NCBI RefSeq assembly: GCF_028368935.1
Contig: NZ_JAQNDK010000001.1
Span: 3,906,001 to 3,970,000 of the forward strand
Direction: 5' to 3'
Origin: Sorangium aterium
Lineage (GTDB): Bacteria > Myxococcota_A > Polyangia > Polyangiales > Polyangiaceae
Length of the DNA: 64,000 nucleotides
Shown: positions 19,701-27,172 of the stretch, piece after piece
Layout: every line of letters begins with the position of its first letter
How positions within the stretch are numbered: position 1 is the first letter of the stretch
Made by a program: the position numbers and the translations under genes
The notes under the pieces: generated by a model
What the model saw: the letters and a program-made list of their open reading frames with translations, nothing else
What the model was told of the DNA's origin: nothing
Databases searched by the model: none

Positions 19701-22700
19701 GCTTGCTCGTAAACGGGGGACGCTTCATCGATGGGCCTCGAGTGGCCCAGGTAGATCCCCTTGAGCGCGAGGCACTCGGGGAGCATCGCGGAGCCGACGC
19801 GCTCTGCGGCGCGCACCCCGGGCGTGAGCCAGCGCATGGTACGGCGATACATGCCCGTCGCCACCGACCACGCGTTGGCGAAGCTGCAGATCATGAGGGT
19901 GGCAGCAGGCGTGAGCGCGTCCCGCCGTATCGCCTCGGACACGATGCGGGCGATGACGAGCGTATACAGCATCGGCCGGCCGCCGTAGATCGCGCAGAGC
20001 TGCGCCTGCGTCATCAGGGCATCGATGAGCCGGTGCTCCAGCGACGGATCGACCTGCATTCGATCGAACCCGTCCGGGTCACGGTCCAGCCATTGATCCA
20101 GCTCGGTGGACTCTTGCAGGAGCGCGACCTGACACGCCTCATCCGTGTCGGGGAACGTGATGCCCTGCTTCGCGAGGGCGGCCATCCCGAGCCCGATTCC
20201 GCGCGCGTACTGGCCCGTGGCGACACAGCAGCGCGTGCGGATCTCCTGCGCCGACAGCCAGGCGACCTCCGGCAGAGGCCTGTCCAGCAAGGCGAGCGCC
20301 CGCGCCTCGACGTCGTCGAACTCCCGCAGCAGATAGGCGGCCTCCAGGCGCTCCAGCCCGATCTCCGCCGACAGCGCGCGCTCCCGCTCCCAGGCGCGTC
20401 CGCCGAGGAGCGCCTGCGCGCTGTCCAGCAAGTTGGCCATCAATCGGTAGGAGCTCGCCGCCTTCGCGCAGCGAGCGGCCTCCAGGTTCAGCCGCGCGAG
20501 CTCCTTGCGCTCCTCCACGGACTCGAGCCGCGCCGAGCCCAGGTTCAGGTGCCGCACGAGCTCCAGGAATTGCTGGACCGTGCCCCCTTCGGCGAGATGA
20601 CGCGCCTGGAGCCGCCGGCCGATCTCCAGGTGCGCGAGCACCCGCTGCTCCGGCGAGATCCGCTCGTAGCTCGCCTGCTGAACGCGGTCGTGCAGGAACC
20701 GGTACGCCGCGTCCATCGCCGCCGCGCCAATGACGCCGAGCGCCTGCGCGGGGCGGTAAGCCCCGTCGACCGGCACCACCAGCTCCGCATCCAGCGCCGG
20801 CCATAACGCCCCCGTGACCGGGGCGCGCTCCCACCCGCTGAGCCGCTCCAGATCCTGCAGGTGGAACGTGTGGCCTGCGCAGGCCGCGAGCCCCAGGAGC
20901 TGCTGCGTCGGCTCGGGCATCTCACGCACCTTGTCTGTCAGGAGCGCGACCACGTTATCGGTGACGCCCGCCCTCTCGAGCGACGATTGATCCCACCGCC
21001 ACGCCCCGCTCTCCGGATCCCTCACCACCTGCTTCTGCCGGTGCAGCGAGAGCAGCAGCTGCTCCAGGAAAAAGGGGTTTCCGCGGGTCTTGCGCGAGAG
21101 CACGCGCGCCAGCGGCTCCACCCGCGCGGGCTCGCTCTCCAGCGTCCGCGAGCACCACTTTTGCACCTGCTCTCCCGACAGCGGGCCCACCGTCATCCGC
21201 GACACCTTGGCCTCGCTCTTCTCCACCGCCTCGACGAGCTTCCACAGCGGGTGCTCGGGCGGCGCCTCGTTGTCGCGGTACGCCGCGATCACCAGCAGCG
21301 ATTTGCGCTCCACGTCCGTGAGCAGCGTCTGCAGGATGATCAGCGTGGCGCTGTCGGCCCACTGCATGTCGTCCAGGAACATCACGAGCGGCGGGTTCGG
21401 CGCCGTGACGGCTCGCACGAAATTCAGCCACGTCAGCTTCTGCCGGTTGAGCACCTGCTCGCCCTCGACCGGCGGCACGGGCGGCAGCTTGCCCATGACC
21501 AGGTCGAGCTCCGGCACCACGTCCGCGATGAGCCGCGCGTTGTCCCCGACCTCGCGCCGGATCCGCTCCTGCCAGGCCTCGAGCACCGCTTCCGAGCTGG
21601 AGAGCCATTGGCGCATCAGCGCCCCGAACGCTTGCGCCAGCGCCGCGTAAGGCGTCGACCGCGCGAGCTGATCGTGCTTGCCCGCGATCAGGAGCCCGCG
21701 CCCCGCCTGCGCGATATCCCTGTAGACCGTCCGGACCAGCGCCGTCTTGCCGATGCCCGAGGGGCCGCCGACGAGCAGGAGCTCCGTCATGCCCTGCGCG
21801 GCGCGCGCAAAGGACTCGCCCACCCGCTCGACATCGCGCTCCCGTCCCACGAGCACCTGTGGCAACCGGAGCTTGCGCGAGAAGTCTTTTCTTCCCAGGC
21901 CGAACGGCTCCACCGTGCCCCGCTCGTCCCATCGACGGAGGGCCTCCTCCAGATCCTCTGCCGCGCCGCGGGCCGTCTGGTAGCGCCGCTCGGGATCCTT
22001 GGCCAGGAGCTTCGCGACGATGGCTGCCACGGTCCTTGGCACCTCCGGGGCGACGGCGTCGAGCGGAGGCGGGTCCTTGGCCAGGTGCGCGTGCACCAGC
22101 GAGAGCGGATCGCGCTCCGTGAACGGCAGCCGCCCCGACATCACCTCGAAGAGCGTCACCCCCAGCGAGTACAGGTCCGTGCGCGTATCGAGCGCGCGCG
22201 CTGTGCGCCCCGTCTGCTCCGGGGAAATATAGACAAGCGTCCCCTCCAGCGCCTCGGGGATGCTCGCCTCGGTGGCCTCCTGGGACAACAGCGAGGCGAT
22301 GCCGAAGTCGAGCAGCGTGACCCTCTCGCAGGCCTCGTCCACCAGCACGTTTTGCGGCTTGATGTCCTTGTGCATCACGCCAGCGGCGTGCACCCCCTCG
22401 AGCACCCGTGACAGGAGCCGGCCGAACCGCAGCGCGGCCCCGACCGGCACGCGCCCCTGCTTGGCGAGCAGGCGATCGAGCGAGCCGAGGCCAGGATCCT
22501 CCAGCACCAGCGCCGCCGCGCCGCCCCGCTGCTCCAGCGCCCGTGCGCGCGCCACCCCGGGCACCTGTGCGAGCTGCACGAGCACCTGGTGCTCGTGGAT
22601 CAGCCGCCCCATCACACGCGGACTGGCCACCTCGGCCACGGGGATCTTGATTGCCACGCGCGCCCCCGAGGGGACATGGACCGCGCGCCATACCCGTGTC

Positions 22701-22750
22701 TCGTTGCCGTCGTAGATTACCTTTTCCAGCGTGTAATCCCGCAGCTCCAT
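16784..22750 (-). CDS. Ser/Thr kinase - AAA ATPase - GAF - histidine kinase - receiver fusion
   Basis: A 1988-residue fusion. Residues 8-275 are a Ser/Thr kinase-like domain with VAIK (Lys35), HKD (127-129, where HRD is usual) and DFG (148-150). Residues 300-900 hold an AAA/STAND-type ATPase with Walker A GPSGIGKT (329-336) and VMFLDDMQWADSATL. A TPR-like helical region follows to about 1290. A GAF domain lies near 1337-1475, then the H-box FLSSMSHELRTPLNGIL (His near 1526), the HATPase LLNLLGNAIKF and GTGLGLAIS, and a receiver with Asp near 1820 (LILMDLAMPG). The order is that of the myxobacterial/cyanobacterial AAA-kinase-sensor proteins. The glycine loop of the kinase is poor (YDGNETRVW), so Ser/Thr kinase activity is uncertain. 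It is first in a two-gene operon. Confidence 0.92.
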   Translation of the reverse strand: MELRDYTLEKVIYDGNETRVWRAVHVPSGARVAIKIPVAEVASPRVMGRLIHEHQVLVQLAQVPGVARARALEQRGGAAALVLEDPGLGSLDRLLAKQGRVPVGAALRFGRLLSRVLEGVHAAGVMHKDIKPQNVLVDEACERVTLLDFGIASLLSQEATEASIPEALEGTLVYISPEQTGRTARALDTRTDLYSLGVTLFEVMSGRLPFTERDPLSLVHAHLAKDPPPLDAVAPEVPRTVAAIVAKLLAKDPERRYQTARGAAEDLEEALRRWDERGTVEPFGLGRKDFSRKLRLPQVLVGRERDVERVGESFARAAQGMTELLLVGGPSGIGKTALVRTVYRDIAQAGRGLLIAGKHDQLARSTPYAALAQAFGALMRQWLSSSEAVLEAWQERIRREVGDNARLIADVVPELDLVMGKLPPVPPVEGEQVLNRQKLTWLNFVRAVTAPNPPLVMFLDDMQWADSATLIILQTLLTDVERKSLLVIAAYRDNEAPPEHPLWKLVEAVEKSEAKVSRMTVGPLSGEQVQKWCSRTLESEPARVEPLARVLSRKTRGNPFFLEQLLLSLHRQKQVVRDPESGAWRWDQSSLERAGVTDNVVALLTDKVREMPEPTQQLLGLAACAGHTFHLQDLERLSGWERAPVTGALWPALDAELVVPVDGAYRPAQALGVIGAAAMDAAYRFLHDRVQQASYERISPEQRVLAHLEIGRRLQARHLAEGGTVQQFLELVRHLNLGSARLESVEERKELARLNLEAARCAKAASSYRLMANLLDSAQALLGGRAWERERALSAEIGLERLEAAYLLREFDDVEARALALLDRPLPEVAWLSAQEIRTRCCVATGQYARGIGLGMAALAKQGITFPDTDEACQVALLQESTELDQWLDRDPDGFDRMQVDPSLEHRLIDALMTQAQLCAIYGGRPMLYTLVIARIVSEAIRRDALTPAATLMICSFANAWSVATGMYRRTMRWLTPGVRAAERVGSAMLPECLALKGIYLGHSRPIDEASPVYEQAIAAGLKIGSFQGTSWGLLCDLLYYRLWRGLPLGQVDAQHKARWELVQRAGDAVGRHHFELVASFCEVLMSPDGAERLLEEEPLPRGSRSLLADGDRYTGGFARTLEGYLFCAVGKWERALSRMREAEQFQADLLGIPMVTDIALFLALAAAKRWPVAVTDEERARLRQHIEHSLARLRYFTEGCEANFLHKLRLAEAEYARVLSKPDEAAARYDEAIELAREHRFLHIEALAAQLSAEFRLEAGKTHVGAMYLREARDAYARWGADAVVAHLNARYPALLKASLHESASERTTVMATTTTTGRSTGAHFDVKTAVRAAQALSGELDPGRVVGRLMELTLENAGAQRGALVLSEGDALSVVARLWVEGTRIEAGLSEPLGQSHDVPVAVVQYAARTGEPVVTGDARSDARFAGDPYLALHAVLSLLALPLTHRGHVVGVLYLEHRDVPSAFPPARVELLSVLASQAAIAVENAVLYRDQEVKIQERTAQLRIAKEAADRANRAKSDFLSSMSHELRTPLNGILGYAQFLMRAPELSPKSREGVQIVKKSGEHLLALLNDLLDLAKIEAGKMELVPRRFDFPSFVHNVVDLCSVRAEQRGTAFTHEVRGPALAAVYADEKRLTQVLLNLLGNAIKFTERGAVTLLVDALGEGGDGQRDVRFRIEDTGTGIAPEHLARIFEPFEQVGDQRVKSEGTGLGLAISKRIIEHMGGTIDVESELGKGSAFTVTLTLAEALSSAAADEALAWATITGYRGERRKILVVDDNPGNRALFCDLLVPIGFDLVEADGGESALRLALEHRPALILMDLAMPGLDGYETTRRLRQMPELDGVVILASSANVNAAEQPKGAHAGWDDFLPKPVHANLLFEKIARFLRVEWTHEPVNATVPAAVKGDSALVPPSAEQLSLLSQLVASGRIRKVLAEAERMQQSEPRLGPWLEQLQTLARTYQMRKLQEFVEEHAAVGAAVADGQLS

Positions 22751-22964
22751 CGTTGCCCCCCTCGCATCCTTCAGGGGCGCCGCTGTCGGATCATCATCGT
22801 AGTGCCGAGCAGGACGGAATGCGACCGGCGATCCTCCCTCCGGGGAATTTTTCGGGCAGCCTCTGCTGGACGATAAGGCCGTGGTCGTCTCAGCGCTTGC
22901 CGGCGACCGAGCGTGTTCCTACGCGAGCTGTCCCCCCGCACCAGTCAGCTTGTCAGCCACCATA

Positions 22965-23038
22965 AGCGCCGAGCAAAACCGGACCGAGCCAGACGGCCGA
23001 GGGCATCGTTGTTCACCAAGCTCGTTCGGTCGCGCTCA
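22965..23038. repeat. Dispersed 74-bp intergenic repeat, copy 1
   Basis: This stretch is nearly the same as 33859-33931, about 10.9 kb away: it starts AGCGCCGA, includes GGACCGAGCCAG and ends TTCACCAAGCTCGTTCGGTC plus GCGCTCA. Within the unit, GGACCGAGC and GCTCGTTCGGTC can pair imperfectly, so it could form a hairpin. Both copies lie in intergenic DNA. It resembles a REP-like element, not a gene. Confidence 0.75.
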
Positions 23039-23048
23039 GGCCACACGG

Positions 23049-24023
23049 CTACTCTCGCCGCACTCCTCTTTTTTTCGTCGTTCGCCTTGCGCGTGCGCTT
23101 CGCTCGTTGCCGGCGGGAGGCTCGGCGGTCGCCGCCGCGCGCCTGCGGAACTCGGCGACGAGCATGTCGACGAAAAGGCGGACGCGCGGCGAGAGGTGGC
23201 GCTTGCTGGGGTAGACGACGCGAAGATCCTTGCGGTTGATCGACCAGTCGGCGAGCACGCGGACGAGGCGCCCCCTGCGCACGTCCTCGGCGCAGAGAAT
23301 GCTGGGTACGGGCGCGATCCCGACACCGGTGCGAACGGCCTCGTGCAGCATGGCAAACGAGTTCATCGAGAGCGTTCCGCGGACGTCGGCGCGGCGCACC
23401 TCGCGCCCGCGCTCGAACGTCCAGCGCGTCACGCGCGATTCGCCGTAGACGACGCACGTGTGTTCGTCGAGATCGGCAGGCGACTTCGGCCTGCCGCGCG
23501 CCTCGAGATACGATGGGGTCGCGCACAGCCACAGATCACCTCCCGTCAGCCGCTGCGCGATGAGGCTCGAGTCGTCGTCGGAAGCGAAGAGCATGATGGC
23601 CACGTCGAAGCCGTCTTCGATCGGGTTCACGGGACGGTCCGAGGCGACGATCTCGATCTCCACGGCCGGATGGCGTTGCGTGAACGCCGCTGCCACGCTG
23701 GCGAGGAACGATTGGCCGAACAGGAGCGGCGTCGCCACCCGCAACACGCCGCGTGGGGAGGACTCGAGGTCCTTCACCGCGGCGTTGGCCTCTTCCATCT
23801 CGGACAGGATGCGCGCGCAGCGCTCGTGATAAGCGGCGCCGGCGCTCGTCGGCCGCACCACGCGCGTCGTGCGCTCGAGGAGCCGCACGCCGAGCGACGC
23901 TTCGAGGCGGGCCACACGCTCGCTGACCGTCGATCGCGGCAGCCGCAGCGCTTTCGCCGCTGCGCTGAAGCTCCCGAGCTGCGCCACCTCCACGAACGTC
24001 GCCATCGCGTCGAAGTCGAACAT
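23049..24023 (-). CDS. LysR-family transcriptional regulator
   Basis: A 324-residue LysR-type regulator. Residues 1-60 form the winged HTH (FDAMATFVEVAQLGSFSAAAKAL, PRSTVSERVARLEASLGVRLLERTTR). Residues 90-295 form the periplasmic-binding-protein-like effector domain (GVLRVATPLLFGQSFL, VEIEIVASDRPVNPIEDGFDVAI, AVRTGVGIAPVP). The C-terminal 25 residues are an Arg/Lys-rich tail beyond the usual family end. These proteins bind DNA as tetramers and typically control a divergent gene. The next gene on the other strand is the ferredoxin-MBL gene at 24276, but the 250-bp gap also holds what may be a truncated former target. The start MFDFDAM at 24023 is typical for the family. Confidence 0.93.
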   Translation of the reverse strand: MFDFDAMATFVEVAQLGSFSAAAKALRLPRSTVSERVARLEASLGVRLLERTTRVVRPTSAGAAYHERCARILSEMEEANAAVKDLESSPRGVLRVATPLLFGQSFLASVAAAFTQRHPAVEIEIVASDRPVNPIEDGFDVAIMLFASDDDSSLIAQRLTGGDLWLCATPSYLEARGRPKSPADLDEHTCVVYGESRVTRWTFERGREVRRADVRGTLSMNSFAMLHEAVRTGVGIAPVPSILCAEDVRRGRLVRVLADWSINRKDLRVVYPSKRHLSPRVRLFVDMLVAEFRRRAAATAEPPAGNERSARARRTTKKRGVRRE

Positions 24024-24029
24024 TGTGCA

Positions 24030-24045
24030 GCCTGGTCGAACAGGC
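24030..24045. promoter_or_regulatory. Possible LysR operator palindrome
   Basis: GCCTGGTCGAACAGGC is a dyad (GCCTG-N6-CAGGC) lying directly upstream of the LysR start. A related half, GCCTGGTCAAGC, follows at about 24061. LysR regulators usually bind dyads in this position for autoregulation, but the sequence does not fit the textbook T-N11-A motif well. Confidence 0.35.
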
Positions 24046-24275
24046 TATTCGCCGGTCGCTGCCTGGTCAAGCGCAGCGGGAGAACGTACCGTGGCTCTTG
24101 ACATGGCCACGGCTGGCAGCGAAGGAATGGAGAACCCCATGATCCTCATCTGACCGTGGAGGTGTGCCGTTTCGCGGGCCAAAGGCGAGCACCTTCCTGG
24201 AGTTCGCGCGCGATTCGCGAGCCGAGCTCGGCTGACAGACGCTCTACTGGCGATTGCCATCCACGAGGTACAGCG

Positions 24276-25586
24276 ATGCAAGACGAAACGCATGTCGAGG
24301 ATTGGGGAGAGCTCTTCGTCACGCGCAAGTGCTGCGGCGCCGGCACGTGCCGGAACTACGCGCCGGAGCTCCTGGGCGAGGTGGCGCCGGCCAGCGACCT
24401 CCGGGAAGGCCGCCGCCTCTCGGTGCTGCCGGGCTCCTACGAGGACGGCGCCTTCACGGGTGTGCTGCGGCAGCCGCGGAGCAAGGAAGATCTGATGGCG
24501 GCGCGGACGGCGGCCGCGGCGTGCCCGTTCGGCGCCATCAAGCTCAAGCCGGGCGCGGCGCGGGCTCGTCGGGGCGATCTCGGGTCACCTTGGCGCGGTT
24601 TTCCACGGCCCATCGAGGATCATGTCTGGGTCATCGGACAGCCATCCATCAAGAACTTCGGCGCCGTGTCCTATTTCATCGAGCGCGACGGAGGCGGGGT
24701 GCTGATCGATCCCCCGAAGCCGAGCGAGGAGGTCTTCCGATGGCTCGCGGAGCACGGCGGCGTGCGATGGCTCTTTCTGACGCACCGGGACCACACGAAC
24801 CACCACGCCGAGTTCGCCAGCCGCTTCCCGGGTTGCCGCCGCATCATCGGCGCCGCAGACGTGAACCTCCGTGAGACCAAGTACATGCCCTCGACCGGCG
24901 ACGTGGAGATCAAGCTCGGGAACGAGCTCGGCCCGCTCTCGATCGAGGGGCAGTCGCTCTCGAGAGAGGCGGCCAGAGAGGCCGAGATCATGATATTGCC
25001 GCAGCCCGGGCACACGCCGGGCTCGCTGTGCCTCCTCTATCGAGGGCGCTTCCTGTTCACCGGGGATCACCTGAGCTACTCGCGCTTCCTGGGTCAGCTC
25101 GTGGCGCATCGATTGCAATGCTGGGAGGATTGGGAGCGCCAGGTCCGCTCGGTGCGGTATCTGCTCGCGGCGGCCGAGGCCGGCTGGCTGAGGTTCGCGT
25201 GGGTGTTGCCGGGTCACGGGGAATGGGCCCGCCTGCCGGGCGAGGGGAGAGCGGCCGAGACGGCCACCGAGCTCCGCCGCGTCATCACGTCGATGGAGCA
25301 GAAGCCAAAGGGGTATACGCCGCTGAGCCGCTGGATCCTGTACGTTCAGAGCCGGATGGCGCCCGAGAAGACGCTCGGCCGCGCGCTACGCGCGATCGGC
25401 GGCGGGAGCGACGCCTGGGTCTTGCCGCGCGGCGCGCGGAGCTCGCTCACCGATTTCGATCCCGACAAGACGCAGGTCGCCCTGCGCCGGCTCTATCTCC
25501 TCGGCGCCGCCGCGCTCCTGGCCGCCGCCGGGACCGCATGGCTCACCGCGCGCCGGGACATGAGCGCCCTTTCTGGTCGCTCCTAG
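24276..25586 (+). CDS. Ferredoxin-domain / metallo-beta-lactamase-fold fusion with C-terminal membrane helix
   Basis: ATG at 24276, with GAGG upstream, gives 436 residues. The first 95 form a ferredoxin-like module: KCCGAGTCRNYAPE and later AAAACPFGAIKL supply a Cys set suited to one Fe-S cluster. Residues 110-330 are a metallo-beta-lactamase fold: AVSYFIERDGGGVLIDPPK, LTHRDHTNHHAEF in place of the usual HxHxDH, PQPGHTPGSLCLLY, LFTGDHL and WVLPGHGEW. The last 30 residues include a hydrophobic helix (LYLLGAAALLAAAGTAW) and a short basic tail, so it may be a membrane-anchored redox hydrolase. Similar ferredoxin-MBL fusions occur in cyanobacteria and myxobacteria with unknown substrates. The altered metal motif keeps enough His and Asp for at least one metal. 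Confidence 0.8.
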   Translation: MQDETHVEDWGELFVTRKCCGAGTCRNYAPELLGEVAPASDLREGRRLSVLPGSYEDGAFTGVLRQPRSKEDLMAARTAAAACPFGAIKLKPGAARARRGDLGSPWRGFPRPIEDHVWVIGQPSIKNFGAVSYFIERDGGGVLIDPPKPSEEVFRWLAEHGGVRWLFLTHRDHTNHHAEFASRFPGCRRIIGAADVNLRETKYMPSTGDVEIKLGNELGPLSIEGQSLSREAAREAEIMILPQPGHTPGSLCLLYRGRFLFTGDHLSYSRFLGQLVAHRLQCWEDWERQVRSVRYLLAAAEAGWLRFAWVLPGHGEWARLPGEGRAAETATELRRVITSMEQKPKGYTPLSRWILYVQSRMAPEKTLGRALRAIGGGSDAWVLPRGARSSLTDFDPDKTQVALRRLYLLGAAALLAAAGTAWLTARRDMSALSGRS

Positions 25587-25612
25587 GACGCTAATCCCAC
25601 GGCTTCTCCCCG

Positions 25613-26095
25613 TCAGCGGTTGTCCGCGCGCGCGTCCAACTTCATCGAGCCGGCGATCTGCCTCGTTGTCACGTTGAACCGATTGAAGAGGTTGACCAGC
25701 CCGATGTGCAGGGTCAGCGCCGCGAGCGCCGGCTCGTCGTAATGCCGCGCGGCCTCCTCCCAGACGGCGTCGGGCACCGGATCCGCGCGGTCGCTGAGCC
25801 TCGTCGCGGCCTCGGCGAGCGCCAGCGCGGCGCGCTCCGCGTCGGTGAAATAGGGCGCCTCGCGCCACGCCGCCACGGCGAACATGCGCTCGTCGGTCTC
25901 GCCCGTCTTCTTCATCTCGCGCGCGCCTATGTCGACGCAGAAGCCGCACCCGTTGATCTGGCTCACCCGCAGGTGGACGAGCTCGAGCGTCCGCGCCGGC
26001 ACGCCGCTCTTCTTCACCGCGCCGATCAGGGCGTAGATCGGCTGCATGACGTCGGGGATGACCATCGCGGGGTTCTTCATCCGTGCTTTCAGCAT
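25613..26095 (-). CDS. Carboxymuconolactone decarboxylase / AhpD-family protein with incomplete active-site motif
   Basis: A 160-residue all-helical protein of the CMD/AhpD superfamily. ELVHLRVSQINGCGFCVDIGARE contains the paired Cys (CGFC) and upstream Glu used by AhpD-type peroxidases. The His that normally follows (CxxCxxxH or CxxCxDxH) is Gly here (CVDIG). Other typical segments are EAPYFTDAERAALALAEA and LTLHIGLVNLFNRFNV. ATG at 26095 has GGGAGGAG upstream. It is divergent from a sigma factor with a SnoaL-like tail. That is the known ECF41 arrangement, in which the sigma factor controls a neighbouring CMD, oxidoreductase or epimerase gene. It may be a disulfide-active redox protein with weakened peroxidase function. 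Confidence 0.87.
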   Translation of the reverse strand: MLKARMKNPAMVIPDVMQPIYALIGAVKKSGVPARTLELVHLRVSQINGCGFCVDIGAREMKKTGETDERMFAVAAWREAPYFTDAERAALALAEAATRLSDRADPVPDAVWEEAARHYDEPALAALTLHIGLVNLFNRFNVTTRQIAGSMKLDARADNR

Positions 26096-26135
26096 GTTCG
26101 TGCTCCTCCCGAGGGGCTCGGGTGTGCTCGCCAAC

Positions 26136-26142
26136 CGTGACA
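26136..26142 (-). promoter_or_regulatory. Candidate ECF41-type -35 element before the AhpD-like gene
   Basis: On the minus strand TGTCACG lies about 40 bases before the start codon at 26095. ECF41 sigma factors are reported to use TGTCACA at -35 and CGTC at -10. The -35 match is six of seven, but no CGTC is found at the right spacing, so this is only suggestive. Related CGTCACA copies occur at 26166 and 26189 facing the sigma gene. Confidence 0.25.
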
Positions 26143-26228
26143 GGACGCAGAACGTCCGTTCGCGTCGTCACATCGGCTAGGGTTCGTCCGTCACAGCCAT
26201 GACGAAGCACGACGAGGGAGTGTGACCG

Positions 26229-27122
26229 ATGGATGAAAATAGTTGGCTGGCGGAGCGGTTCGAGGCCCACCGGGCCCACCTGCAGGCCGTGGCGTACCGG
26301 ATGCTCGGCTCCCTGAGCGAGGCGGAGGACGCCGTACAGGAGTCCTGGCTCCACCTGAGCCGCGCCGACACGAGCGGCGTCGAGAACCTGGGCGGGTGGC
26401 TGACGACGGTCGTGGCGCGGGTGTGCCTCGACATGCTGCGCTCGCGCAAGGCGCGGCGCGAGGACCCGATGGCCGCGCCCGACCCCGCCGTGGACCGCGA
26501 GGCCGGGACCGATCCCGAGCGCGAGGCGGTGCTGGCCGACTCCGTCGGCCTCGCGCTGCTCGTGGTGCTCGACACGCTGACCCCCGCCGAGCGGCTCGCG
26601 TTCGTGCTCCACGACCTGTTCGCGGTCCCCTTCGAGGAGATCGCCTCCATCGTGGGCCGCTCCCCGGCCGCGGCGAGGCAGCTCGCGAGCCGCGCCCGCC
26701 GCCGCGTGCAGGGCGCGCCCCCGTCTCCGGACGCCGACGTCGGCCGCCAGCGCGAGGTCGTCGACGCCTTCATCGCGGCCATGCGCGGCGGCGACTTCGA
26801 CGCGCTCGTGGCGATCCTCGATCCGGACGTCGTGATCCACGCCGACGCCGCGGCCGAGCCCCCGGCCGGGGGCGAGGTCCGCGGCGCGCGCGCCTGGGCC
26901 AAGCAGGCGATCCCGGCCGCGCGCGGCGCCAGGTTCGCCCGCCCCGCCCTCGTGGACGGGACGGTGGGCATCGTCTTGGCCCCGCAGGGGCGGCTCTTCC
27001 GGGTGCTCCGCTTCACGCTGGCGCAGGGGAAGATCGCCCGGATCGACGTCGTGGGCGACCGCGAGCAGCTCCGCGATCTCGACGTGTTGGTCCTCGACGG
27101 CGGACCGCACCCGGAGATCTAG
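26229..27122 (+). CDS. ECF41-like RNA polymerase sigma factor with SnoaL-like C-terminal domain
   Basis: A 297-residue ECF sigma factor. Region 2 covers residues 5-75 (FEAHRAHLQAVAYRMLGSLSEAEDAVQESWLHL, with the DAVQE core). Region 4 covers about 118-165 (LDTLTPAERLAFVLHDLFAVPFEEIA, GRSPAAARQLASRARRRV). Residues 175-290 are an NTF2/SnoaL-like domain (REVVDAFIAAMRGGDFDALVAILDPDVVIHAD), which is the ECF41 (SigJ-like) layout. In that group the tail replaces a separate anti-sigma factor. The DGGG-type motif described for the ECF41 tail is not evident here (HADAAAEPPAGG). Its divergent neighbour is an AhpD-like gene, the usual ECF41 target. Ligand and signal are unknown. Confidence 0.9.
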   Translation: MDENSWLAERFEAHRAHLQAVAYRMLGSLSEAEDAVQESWLHLSRADTSGVENLGGWLTTVVARVCLDMLRSRKARREDPMAAPDPAVDREAGTDPEREAVLADSVGLALLVVLDTLTPAERLAFVLHDLFAVPFEEIASIVGRSPAAARQLASRARRRVQGAPPSPDADVGRQREVVDAFIAAMRGGDFDALVAILDPDVVIHADAAAEPPAGGEVRGARAWAKQAIPAARGARFARPALVDGTVGIVLAPQGRLFRVLRFTLAQGKIARIDVVGDREQLRDLDVLVLDGGPHPEI

Positions 27123-27172
27123 GCGTGGACCCGATCCCATCTCTCGCGGTGGTCATTCACCACCTCATCCGC

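Noticed and set aside
17066-20806. Plus-strand open frame of 1246 codons opposite the giant kinase
   Set aside because: It is the mirror of a real gene with strong G/C third-position bias; its sequence is Arg/His/Leu-rich with no domains. The same applies to the long plus-strand frames at 34117-38160 and 48301-52023 and the minus-strand frames at 57622-61062 and 4719-6119.
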